Shown here one piece after another: positions 17,214-25,424 of a stretch of 38,614 nt of DNA. The position numbers were made by a program, and so were the translations under genes. Source of the DNA: W0P28-013 sp963593685 (GTDB lineage: Bacteria > Bacteroidota > Bacteroidia > Bacteroidales > Paludibacteraceae). Where the stretch lies: the NCBI GenBank assembly GCA_963593685.1, contig CAVBBP010000023.1:1-38614 (forward strand), in the 5' to 3' direction. Below the pieces are notes generated by a model. That model had not been told where the DNA came from. It did no database searches and saw only the letters and a program-made list of their open reading frames with translations. The first letter of the stretch is position 1; every line of letters begins with the position of its first letter.

Positions 17214-18184
17214 GCCGCCGTTTGCACTACATATTGACCAGCGGAAAAAATTCCAAATTCAACTATTATCTGCTCAACTACCTGCGGCTGCTTGTGCCGA
17301 ATTGCATCTACCGCAATAGGCGTGAGCGACTGCTTCGGACGATAGAGCAACGCCCCGACAAGGCGTATATCGAGCAGCGCATCGACTACTACAACCAACT
17401 GAACACGCCCGCCAAACTGCCCGACGGCTGCAACCGTCTGTGCGATGAAAAATTGGGAAAGAAAGGCAAAGTTTATTACTTCGACAGCCGCGAAACGACG
17501 CGCTATTTTCCGCAGAATTACCGTTGGAACATCTGCCCCGGCGACATCACATACATTCCCGAAATGCCGAGCATTGTGAAGAGTCGCCCGCTGGTGGCTG
17601 GCAATCAGAACGGCATTCTGCTGAAGATGGACAAGGTGCGCCACTTTATCTTTGTGAACGACCGAAAAGCGTTTGCCGACAAAAAAGACATGGTGATTTT
17701 TCGTGGCAAAGTGAAGGGCAAAGAGTCGCGCCGCCAGTTTATGCGTATGTATTTCGGAAATTCCATGTGCGACTGCGGCGATGTGAGCCGCAACACGCCC
17801 GACCCAGTGGCGTGGCAAACCGAAAAACGCACCATTGGCGAGCATCTCGACTACAAATTTATCATGGCGTTGGAGGGTAACGATGTGGCCAGCAACCTGA
17901 AGTGGGTGATGTCGTCGAACTCTGTGGCTGTGATGCCGCGCCCCACTTGCGAAAGTTGGTTTATGGAGGGCACGCTGATTCCGAACTACCACTACATCGA
18001 GATAAAAGCCGATTTTTCGGACTTGGAGGAGCGGCTACGCTACTACATGGCCCACCCTGCCGAGGCCGAAGCCATCGTGCAGCACGCCCACGAATATGTA
18101 AGCCAATTCCGCGACAAAGAGCGCGAGCGGCTCATCGCCATCGGTGTACTCGACAAATACTTCAGCATGACCGAACAGCAATGA
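17210..18184 (+). CDS. Glycosyltransferase family 90 (CAP10/LpsA-like)
   Basis: A 324-aa protein resembling bacterial 'lipopolysaccharide A protein' GT90 enzymes. Diagnostic strings include VKSRPLVAGNQNGILLKM, DKKDMVIFRGKV, and the C-terminal FIMALEGNDVASNLKWVM, VAVMPRPTCESWFMEG and YHYIEIKADFSDLEERL, the usual GT90 nucleotide-binding region. No signal peptide, so it is probably cytoplasmic or membrane-peripheral, adding a sugar to the core. ATGA overlaps join it to GT9 upstream and to the kinase-like gene downstream. Confidence 0.88.
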   Translation: MSRRLHYILTSGKNSKFNYYLLNYLRLLVPNCIYRNRRERLLRTIEQRPDKAYIEQRIDYYNQLNTPAKLPDGCNRLCDEKLGKKGKVYYFDSRETTRYFPQNYRWNICPGDITYIPEMPSIVKSRPLVAGNQNGILLKMDKVRHFIFVNDRKAFADKKDMVIFRGKVKGKESRRQFMRMYFGNSMCDCGDVSRNTPDPVAWQTEKRTIGEHLDYKFIMALEGNDVASNLKWVMSSNSVAVMPRPTCESWFMEGTLIPNYHYIEIKADFSDLEERLRYYMAHPAEAEAIVQHAHEYVSQFRDKERERLIAIGVLDKYFSMTEQQ

Positions 18185-18909
18185 AAACTGCCGTAAAAAT
18201 AACGCTCAATCCTGCCTACGAAGGACTGCGCAGTTTTGTAGAGGAACTGCCCCAACGCTTTGCGCACGAAGGCAGAGTTATCTACGATGCCCGCAATCAG
18301 ATACGAGCGATTGAATATAACGGTCTGATAATCAACGCAAAACGCTACTGCGTACCTCGCCCGTTCAATCGGTTGGTGTACTCTTTTCTGCGGCAGCCCA
18401 AAGCCGTTCGCGCTTACCAAAATGCGCTGCGTTTGCAGCAGATGGGCATTGCCACGCCCACGCCTATCGCCTACATTCTCTGCGGACGGCGGTTGCTCGG
18501 CGAGAGTTACCTTGTTACCGTGCAGTCGGCGTTGCCGCGCAACTTTTACGAGTTCCGCCACCACCCTTTGCAAGGCTACGAACCGATAGTGCGGCAGTTT
18601 GCGCGCTTCACAGCCGACATTCACCAAAAGGGCGTTTTGCACTTGGATTATTCGCCAGGCAATATCCTTTTCGATGTTGATGCCGACGGACAAGCGCGGT
18701 TTCTGTTGGTGGACATCAACCGCATGCGCTTTCAAAAACAGCCGATTGCGCAAAAAGCCGCTTGCAAAAATTTCTGTCGTTTGTGGGGCAACCAAGACTT
18801 TTTTGAGTTGCTGGCCGACGAATACGCCACCGCTCGCGGCTGGGACAAAGCGACCACTCGCAAATTGATTATACACTATTGGAAACAGTTTTGGAGGCAC
18901 AGAAAATAG
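18181..18909 (+). CDS. Lipopolysaccharide-kinase-like protein (InaA/WaaP type)
   Basis: A 242-aa protein-kinase-fold enzyme. The catalytic loop reads VLHLDYSPGNILFD, a HxDxxxxN motif, and is followed by FLLVDINRMRF, where the metal-binding Asp of the DxN/DFG region lies. These are features of Kdo/heptose kinases that phosphorylate the lipid A core. The N-terminal glycine loop is weak, as is usual in this family. It overlaps GT90 by ATGA, and its 3' end overlaps the GT2 frame by about 31 nt. Confidence 0.82.
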   Translation: MKTAVKITLNPAYEGLRSFVEELPQRFAHEGRVIYDARNQIRAIEYNGLIINAKRYCVPRPFNRLVYSFLRQPKAVRAYQNALRLQQMGIATPTPIAYILCGRRLLGESYLVTVQSALPRNFYEFRHHPLQGYEPIVRQFARFTADIHQKGVLHLDYSPGNILFDVDADGQARFLLVDINRMRFQKQPIAQKAACKNFCRLWGNQDFFELLADEYATARGWDKATTRKLIIHYWKQFWRHRK

Positions 18910-19766
18910 ATAGCGTCAGTGTTGTAATTCCGAACTACAACGGCAAGCAGTTGCTCGTTCATTATTTGCCCTATGTGTTTCGTGCGCTTGCGGCGTGTTC
19001 GACTATCACGGACAGCGAAGTTATTGTTGTAGACGATGCCTCGACGGACGGCTCTGCAGAGTATTTAACGAAAGAGTGGAAGCAAATTTGTCTGCTCAGG
19101 AATGAGCAGAACAGCGGTTTTGGGAAGAGCGTGAATCGGGGTATTGCCGCTGCTCGCCATGAGATAGTCTGCATTCTAAATACAGATATGCAACTGTCGG
19201 AAGATTATTTCACAGCGTTGCTGCCGCTACTCGCCCAAGAGCAAGTGTTCGGGGCTTATTGCGCCATACGCGACCCTCGAACAGGCAAAATCATTGAAGG
19301 CAGAAAACAGGCACAAATTCGCCACCACAAACTATCTTATATCGACTTGTGCGGTGAGCAGGAAGAAGGCGAGTCGATGTATCTCTGCGGAGGCAATGCG
19401 CTCGTATGGCGTGATAAATTGCTTGCTTTGGGTGGCTACGACGAACTATTCAGCCCATTCTATTTCGAGGATATGGATTTGTCGCTGCGGGCGAAAGCGA
19501 GAGGATGGGTGTCGCTCTATACGGCTCGCACCTCGTGTCTGCACCAACACGCCGCCACTATTGGCTGCCTGTTCTCGCCCGAAAAAGTACAAGAAATTTT
19601 TATTCGCAATCGTGTGTATATCAATTACCGCTACCTGCACGGATGGACATGGTTCGTCTCGATGGTGCATGCGTGTCGGCATGCGGCAACGGAGTTTATC
19701 TGTTCTCGTCCGTATCGCCCGTATAGCAAGGCACTGCGGCAGATTTATCGCAGTGGTAATGAATGA
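18879..19766 (+). CDS. Glycosyltransferase family 2
   Basis: A GT-A enzyme of about 295 aa. The N-terminus has SVVIPNYNGKQLL and VIVVDDASTDGS, then the DxD-region CILNTDMQLSEDYF, then GGNALVWRDKLLALGGYDEL and FEDMDLSLRAKARGW, a rhamnosyltransferase-like set. It probably adds a sugar to the core or surface glycan. There is no in-frame ATG before the conserved SVVIPNYNG; the best starts are TTG at 18879 or TTG at 18891, inside the 3' end of the kinase gene. Its 3' end overlaps the convergent O-antigen ligase-like gene by 71 nt. Confidence 0.88.
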   Translation: METVLEAQKIDSVSVVIPNYNGKQLLVHYLPYVFRALAACSTITDSEVIVVDDASTDGSAEYLTKEWKQICLLRNEQNSGFGKSVNRGIAAARHEIVCILNTDMQLSEDYFTALLPLLAQEQVFGAYCAIRDPRTGKIIEGRKQAQIRHHKLSYIDLCGEQEEGESMYLCGGNALVWRDKLLALGGYDELFSPFYFEDMDLSLRAKARGWVSLYTARTSCLHQHAATIGCLFSPEKVQEIFIRNRVYINYRYLHGWTWFVSMVHACRHAATEFICSRPYRPYSKALRQIYRSGNE

Positions 19767-20985
19767 CAAGAATCATTGTACACAGATACAGGGCGTTTAG
19801 TTGCGTGCCAAAATTCTCGAACAACATCTGCATAAAAAACACAAAGAGGCACAAGTCGATGTAGAGTTGCCGTTTGCCCAAATGCATAGTTAGCGGCAGC
19901 AGCATACAGAGAACGAGAACAAGAACGCCCACAATTCCCAACTGAATCCAAGTTTCTAAAAATGCGTTGTGGGGGTGCATACGGTTGAGATTGGGGTCGC
20001 TATGTCCAATTCCCTGTTCTTCCACTATGTAACTAGTTACATAATGCTCGTAAAAATCGGTATCGTTCAGACCTCGCTCCACAAACTCTTTGCGCGCCGA
20101 GCAGACCCCATAGCCTGTAAGTGGACGATCGCCTATCATATCCAGCGTAACCGACCAGATGTATAGCCGCGGATTTTCGTAGATTTCGGGTTTGGCAAAT
20201 CTATCTCGTTGTTTCAATCCTATCAGGCTACATAAGGCAAAAATCAAGAAAACAGGCAGCAGCACCCATTTTCTGTTGCAGATGGTGTAGTAGATTATCA
20301 ACATCGACAGAACGCCCAAAAAGGTAAGCACCCCCGTTCTGCCCTCGGAAATGAGCAGTCCTGCGGCAATGAACAGTAGCCCGATTCCCATACAGATGCG
20401 CACCCATAGAGGGTAATGCCGATGCATAAGCGTATAGACGCAAAGCACCACCGTGAGGTTCCAATACATATTCACCACCATGTGTGTGTTGATGAACGCT
20501 ATTCGCTGTTGGTTGTAGGTCAAAATCCACTCTTCCCAATTTTCGGTGTGGAGCAATACCGTTTGAGCAGCGAGATAGAGCGCAATGGCGCAACTCATCG
20601 CCCACATAACCCACGCAAACGGCTCTATGCGCATTTTATCAGTAACGCCGATTAGTCCGATTATTCCGAATACGAGAAAAGGGAGATTGTGTTCGAGAAC
20701 AGAAGTAAATTGGTCGGAATAGTATGGATCGAATAATTGACGAATGGGGAAACAGACAAAAAAAACAATGAATGCAACATACACCCATTTCTGTCGATTC
20801 CAGCCGATACTCTGCCAGCGTTTATTGATGATGTAATCGATAATATACAATCCAAGAGCGATGTATAGACTCCATCGTTGCAGTGGGCCGTAGTAGAATG
20901 GCATGCACCCTACAACACACAGTAATCCAACGATGGGAAGATAGGAGATAATGTTTTTGACAGCGTGGCTTGTGATTGTTTGCAT
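19696..20985 (-). CDS. O-antigen ligase / polymerase-like membrane protein (Wzy_C)
   Basis: A 429-aa polytopic membrane protein with about ten to twelve predicted transmembrane segments. A large periplasmic loop carries RPLTGYGVCSARKEFVE and MHPHNAFLETWIQLGIVGVL, the HxHN signature of WaaL/Wzy_C proteins that join O-antigen to lipid A core or polymerise it. The pair ISEGRTGVLTFLGVLS is also typical. Last gene of the minus-strand operon 25159-19696, starting 57 nt after the GT4 stop. The 3' end overlaps the convergent GT2 gene by 71 nt, so the terminal residues of each share DNA. Ligase versus polymerase cannot be settled here. Confidence 0.82.
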   Translation of the reverse strand: MQTITSHAVKNIISYLPIVGLLCVVGCMPFYYGPLQRWSLYIALGLYIIDYIINKRWQSIGWNRQKWVYVAFIVFFVCFPIRQLFDPYYSDQFTSVLEHNLPFLVFGIIGLIGVTDKMRIEPFAWVMWAMSCAIALYLAAQTVLLHTENWEEWILTYNQQRIAFINTHMVVNMYWNLTVVLCVYTLMHRHYPLWVRICMGIGLLFIAAGLLISEGRTGVLTFLGVLSMLIIYYTICNRKWVLLPVFLIFALCSLIGLKQRDRFAKPEIYENPRLYIWSVTLDMIGDRPLTGYGVCSARKEFVERGLNDTDFYEHYVTSYIVEEQGIGHSDPNLNRMHPHNAFLETWIQLGIVGVLVLVLCMLLPLTMHLGKRQLYIDLCLFVFFMQMLFENFGTQLNALYLCTMILVIHYHCDKSAAVPCYTGDTDENR

Positions 20986-21042
20986 AGTTTTTTATTCCGA
21001 GATAGATGCGATAGATTTTGCTTTTTACACGATTGTTGAAAT

Positions 21043-22089
21043 TTAGGATATGGTGCGATAGATACGCAGATACTCCTCCATGTGTCGTTGCCACGAGTAG
21101 GAAGCGGCATAGCGGAAGGCAGCCTCTAATTGCGCTGGCGTGGCGGTTTGAATTGTCGAAGCGATGAGATTCGCCGACTCTTTGGCAGGATAATCGACAA
21201 GGAAAAACGAAACATGCTCGCTGCCAATCTCCACAAGACCTGTTTCGCGCGAACAGATGACTGGTTTGCGGAACAACATCGCCTCCAAAACTGGCAGCCC
21301 GAAACCCTCGAACAGCGACGGAAATACAAACGCCGTGCAATGGCGATAGAGCCACACGCGCTCTGCGGGCGACACAATGCCGAGCAGGTGTACATTGGTC
21401 AGCCCATCGTCGGCTATTTTTTTGCGAATAAACTGCGCATAATCGGTATCGTCCTTGCCAGCAATATAGAGTTGATATTGAGGCAGATAACGCATCATAT
21501 CGAGCAGTACATGAAAATTTTTCTTCTCTTTGCACTCGCCAATAGTGAATAGGAACGGCTGATCGGCCGAAATGGTCGCTGGCTGTTGGTCGGGCTGCTG
21601 GTCGATGCGCTCGATGCCGTTGTAAATTACCTGCACCTCCTTGCCATGCAGTCGCATATAGCGCTCTGTCTCGATGGCGGCAAAGCGGGAAATGCAGACA
21701 ATGCGGTCGGCGCGCTTCACCTTTTTCTGTATGAACAACATATATTTTGCCACCTTGCCTCCGTGTTTTTCGTACACGAAATTGAAATCGTGAATAGTCA
21801 GCACATAGTGGCGTGCAAACGGCCAGTAGCGCGACAACTGATGGATAGCGTGCCACACATCGAAACGAATGCCAATCAAAAACGGACAAAGGCGAAGAAT
21901 CTTGCGCGCCTGTATGTAGCGCACCTTGTCGCCAAACGCCCCGACAAAAGATTTCGGAACAAGCAGATAGATGTTTTCTCCCTCGATAGGGGTATAGGTA
22001 TCACGAAAATAGTAGCCGTAGTTGAGGGCTACTTGCCCCAATCCGCAGTTGACATTCTTGAGAATGGATAAATCGATGAGTATTTTCAT
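21043..22089 (-). CDS. Glycosyltransferase family 4
   Basis: A 348-aa GT-B retaining enzyme. N-terminal half: MKILIDLSILKN, LTIHDFNFVYE and DRIVCISRFAA. C-terminal half: LFTIGECKEKKNFHVLLDMM, and AFVFPSLFEGFGLPVLEAM, the E-x7-E nucleotide-sugar motif. The likely role is transfer of a hexose to O-antigen or core on the cytoplasmic face. It starts 17 nt after the next GT4 and is in the same operon. Confidence 0.9.
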   Translation of the reverse strand: MKILIDLSILKNVNCGLGQVALNYGYYFRDTYTPIEGENIYLLVPKSFVGAFGDKVRYIQARKILRLCPFLIGIRFDVWHAIHQLSRYWPFARHYVLTIHDFNFVYEKHGGKVAKYMLFIQKKVKRADRIVCISRFAAIETERYMRLHGKEVQVIYNGIERIDQQPDQQPATISADQPFLFTIGECKEKKNFHVLLDMMRYLPQYQLYIAGKDDTDYAQFIRKKIADDGLTNVHLLGIVSPAERVWLYRHCTAFVFPSLFEGFGLPVLEAMLFRKPVICSRETGLVEIGSEHVSFFLVDYPAKESANLIASTIQTATPAQLEAAFRYAASYSWQRHMEEYLRIYRTIS

Positions 22090-22106
22090 AACAACAAGAA
22101 TAGTGT

Positions 22107-23213
22107 TTACAAGGTATGATAGATTTCTAATAGGTTGTGTGCTACTGTGTCGTCGGAGAATTTTTCTGCTTGCCGTTTCCCACGCTCTGCGAGGTCTGCT
22201 CGCAGGGCTTCATCCGTGAGCAGGCGTTGAAGTTGCAGCCCTATGGCAATCGGGTCGTTTGGGTCAGCGTAGAGGGCAGCCTCGCCGCTGGTTTCCTCGA
22301 AGCAGGAGCCTGTTGAGGTCAGCACGGGCGTACCCACACACATTGCTTCCAATATAGGAATTCCAAAACCTTCGTAGAGAGATGGATACACCAAACATTC
22401 CGCCCCTTTGTATAGCGCAGGGAAATCGGCAAAATTTACACCGTGGAGCATAATGAGCCGCACCTCTAAACGCTCCGCCAGGGTACGCATTTGTTCGGCA
22501 TATTTGCTTTTCCCCCCTACCGCTACCAAAGGTAAATCAATATGTGCCCCTGCCATAGCGTAGAGAAGGTTGCGCAGGTTCTTGCGGGGCTCAATAGCAC
22601 CGACATCAATGATGTATCGTTCGGGCAGGTCATATTTTGCCTTTGCTGCGGCTATCGCTGTGTCCGACACGGGCTGACGGAATAGATGGCTGCACCCCTG
22701 ATAGACCACGCTTATCTTGGTTTCATTGGCATGAAAGAATTGAACAAGGTCTTGCTTGGTCTGCTCCGAAATGGCGATAATGCGGGTGGCATGGTCGCAG
22801 GCATACTGCACCTTGCGTGAGAACAGCCGGCGATAGGTGGGGCTGTATAGTTCGGGGTAACGCACAAAGATGGTGTCGTGCATCGTAACGATTGTCTTTG
22901 TGGCGGTTCGGTGAATGCCAAACGGCAACTCCCCCGATAGCCCATGGTAAATGTCGATTTGCTGCTGGGTTATATCGCTGAGGCAGCCCCGGCTTCGCCA
23001 TAGTGCGGGGAACGCATTCCATAGCCCTTGCGGAGCCACCACCGTGCCACAATCTGGGTGGAATAGGTCGGTAGGCTGCCCGAAATAGAAGTATTCGTTT
23101 TCGGGCGCATAGTGGGTCAGCAGCCGAATGGTATCACGGCTGTAGTTGCCCAGTCCTCGTGAGTTATGGTAGGCGCGTTTGGCGTCGAAGGCTATTCGCA
23201 AGGGTTTATCCAT
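22107..23213 (-). CDS. Glycosyltransferase family 4 (mannosyltransferase-like)
   Basis: A 368-aa GT-B enzyme. Motifs: RIAFDAKRAYHNSRGLGNYS at the N-terminus, TIVTMHDTIFVRYPELY, RIIAISEQTKQDL, then YIIDVGAIEPRKNLRNLLYA, and VYPSLYEGFGIPILEAM with the E-x7-E motif. These resemble WbdA/RfaB-like mannosyltransferases. The start overlaps the end of the LTA-synthase-family gene by 22 nt, a sign of translational coupling. Confidence 0.9.
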   Translation of the reverse strand: MDKPLRIAFDAKRAYHNSRGLGNYSRDTIRLLTHYAPENEYFYFGQPTDLFHPDCGTVVAPQGLWNAFPALWRSRGCLSDITQQQIDIYHGLSGELPFGIHRTATKTIVTMHDTIFVRYPELYSPTYRRLFSRKVQYACDHATRIIAISEQTKQDLVQFFHANETKISVVYQGCSHLFRQPVSDTAIAAAKAKYDLPERYIIDVGAIEPRKNLRNLLYAMAGAHIDLPLVAVGGKSKYAEQMRTLAERLEVRLIMLHGVNFADFPALYKGAECLVYPSLYEGFGIPILEAMCVGTPVLTSTGSCFEETSGEAALYADPNDPIAIGLQLQRLLTDEALRADLAERGKRQAEKFSDDTVAHNLLEIYHTL

Positions 23214-25159
23214 TGATTCTGTACACTAAGCAGGTTGACAAGTTGGTGTTGCACGGCATAGCGTCGCATACACTCCATGCGTTGTGGCTCCGATGCGCTG
23301 TAGTCTTTAGCGTCTTCGCCGATGCGATAGAGATATTCTTGCTGTGTGTTGATGCTATAGGAATAGAGCCACTCCCCGTCCGTGCAGCCAAGGTGGTCGT
23401 TGTTTACGAAGTATGTATAGTTGCGCGAGTGTTGCAATGCATTGATACCCATCGTGTTTTCTGCATAGGGCAGCCCGAGAAGTCCGAGCAGCGTAGGCGC
23501 AATATCCTGCTGCTGTGCAGGTGCGGTAAGCGTGGTGTCCGCAATGCCGTTGCCCACAAAAAAACACGGTATTTGATTAAGCGGCAGGTTGTAATCGTAG
23601 GCAGAAGAGGCAGGCCCTCCGTGGTCGCCCACCAATACAAACACGGTATTGCGTCCCCATGCGGTCTGTTGTGCCTGTTCCATAAATGCACGCAATGCAT
23701 CATCGGCATAGGCAACAATTCGTTGTGTATCCGTTCCTCCCTTTTCCTGATATGTATTGGGAATAACGAAGGGGGTGTGGTTGCTCACGGTCAGGAATAG
23801 CGCAAAAAAAGGCTTATCGGTGGTATCTGTACGCTGTGCTAATTGCTGCAATCCGAAGGAGAACATATAGTCGTCCGGTACGCCAAAGTTGTTCACTGCG
23901 GCACTCGACGGATAGTCGTAGAGCGAATAGACTCGTTCTATATTGTTGTCATAGAAAAACGAGTTCATGTTGTCGTATTGCGGGTTGCCCGTGACAAAAG
24001 CGAATGTGTTGTATCCATTTTGGCGCAGGGCGTAAGGCAGCCCCATATAATTGTCCGACGGCACACGCATAGTGGCCTTGGCGAAGTTCGGACCATAGCC
24101 GTAGAGCGTGGCGGTAATGCCGTTGTTGGTATGTACGCCTGCCGAATAGAAATTGTTGAAATAGAGCGACCTGTGCCGCAATGCAGAAAGGTAGGGCGTG
24201 ATGTGCTGCCCGTTGTACATCTCATCCAAATGGGCAGCGCTCATCGATTCCATAAGGATTACCACCACATTCCGCTTGCCCAATCCGTCCGTGGCCGTGA
24301 TCGTGCGACATAGCGGGTGCTGCGGGTCTGCGTCTTGCACGCCCAATTCTTGTTGTATGGCAGCAAGGGCTTCCGCTTCGTTGGCTTCTGCCAGCAATGG
24401 CGGGAGCGGCTGTGCCGTATATTCGGTACTCTTGATGATGTTAAATATCGGGTTAACACCTAATTTGTTGTAGAACGCATTGTCGCAGAAGTAGGCAAAA
24501 CTGACATCCAACGGATAGCGTTGAAAACTGCCGCGTATCCCACAAAAACACGCCCCGTAGAGCAGCAGGGACAGACCGATACCGCCTGCATATTGCTGCC
24601 ACGAAACGGACGAAGCGACCGTGTCTATACGACGGCAAGCCGAGCGTACAATGGCAATAAGCACCCATTCGAACAGCCCGATAAGCACGACTGCAACCAA
24701 CAGGGCAAGCAGGTTGGTGGTGTCGCCGAATAGCATACCGGCGGTGTCCCGAACAAACCCGAACCATTCCACAACGGATATGTTCAAGTGATTGTCGAAG
24801 AAACGGAAATAGCGCACATTGGCAACCTCAATGATTAGTCCGAGTGCATAGACTACGCCGTAGTACCAACCGATAGCCCGTAATGCTTTATGAGTTAGGC
24901 GATCGTACGCCGTCCGATGTGCCGTGCAGAGTGTCCATATCGTTAGGAACAGCAGCGGTAGCGCCGTCACATAGCAGGCAATCAGGTTGTCGAATTTCAG
25001 CCCGATAGCCATAGCCCGTCCTGCCAATGCCCAATCAATACCTCCTGCCGGCGCATTGTAGAGCAGCAGCAACCAACGGCAAACGCCCAACGCAAGCAAG
25101 CAGAGCAAATGGATTGCGAGAATAAACCCGATATTTTTCAGCAATTTTCGACGCACCAC
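23192..25159 (-). CDS. LTA-synthase-family membrane phosphotransferase (sulfatase fold), first copy
   Basis: A 655-aa protein with about five N-terminal transmembrane segments (to about residue 230), then a periplasmic alkaline-phosphatase-superfamily domain. Metal and nucleophile features: VVVILMESMSAAHLDEM (metal-binding Glu about 305), HTNNGITATLYG (probable Thr nucleophile about 348) and FVLVGDHGGP (GDH metal site). Such enzymes move phosphoglycerol or phosphoethanolamine from phospholipid onto surface glycans. The start is GTG at 25159 (a second GTG follows at once), 5' to two GT4 genes and the O-antigen ligase-like gene. The substrate is unknown. A C-terminal extension after LLGLLGLP is longer than in minimal LtaS enzymes. 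Confidence 0.87.
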   Translation of the reverse strand: MVRRKLLKNIGFILAIHLLCLLALGVCRWLLLLYNAPAGGIDWALAGRAMAIGLKFDNLIACYVTALPLLFLTIWTLCTAHRTAYDRLTHKALRAIGWYYGVVYALGLIIEVANVRYFRFFDNHLNISVVEWFGFVRDTAGMLFGDTTNLLALLVAVVLIGLFEWVLIAIVRSACRRIDTVASSVSWQQYAGGIGLSLLLYGACFCGIRGSFQRYPLDVSFAYFCDNAFYNKLGVNPIFNIIKSTEYTAQPLPPLLAEANEAEALAAIQQELGVQDADPQHPLCRTITATDGLGKRNVVVILMESMSAAHLDEMYNGQHITPYLSALRHRSLYFNNFYSAGVHTNNGITATLYGYGPNFAKATMRVPSDNYMGLPYALRQNGYNTFAFVTGNPQYDNMNSFFYDNNIERVYSLYDYPSSAAVNNFGVPDDYMFSFGLQQLAQRTDTTDKPFFALFLTVSNHTPFVIPNTYQEKGGTDTQRIVAYADDALRAFMEQAQQTAWGRNTVFVLVGDHGGPASSAYDYNLPLNQIPCFFVGNGIADTTLTAPAQQQDIAPTLLGLLGLPYAENTMGINALQHSRNYTYFVNNDHLGCTDGEWLYSYSINTQQEYLYRIGEDAKDYSASEPQRMECMRRYAVQHQLVNLLSVQNQWINPCE

Positions 25160-25424
25160 GACCTACTTGCGTTTTTTACAAAAATCTCCCATACGAGTAT
25201 ATGATGCAAATTCGCGCCATTTCGTTGCACCGAAAACGATTTTTGACACTCGCCGCCCAATGCCGTGTTCGCGTTCCGAAACGCTACAATCTTCAAATCT
25301 TCAAATAATTAAGTAATTGGAAATTAGATAATTGGGTAATTAAAAAGTCTTTTGCCTTTACTCTTTATTCTTTATTCAAAAAATTCCTCATTCCTAATTC
25401 CTAACTCCTAATTCAAACCCACTG
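25160..25424. repeat. Intergenic repeat, copy 2 of a long-distance pair
   Basis: From about 25230 the sequence repeats the start of the window (1-142): TTTTTGACACTCGCCGCCCA, TTCGCGTTCCGAAACG, ATTAGATAATTGG and AAAAAGTCTTTTG, ending in ATTCCTCATTCCTAA words next to a minus-strand stop. No gene is present. Copies 25 kb apart at equivalent positions (3' of a minus-strand gene) suggest a dispersed element. Confidence 0.6.

Noticed and set aside
17880..18900. Alternative plus-strand frame from 17902 across GT90 and the kinase
   Set aside because: Its first part is out of frame with GT90; the true kinase start is the ATGA overlap at 18181.
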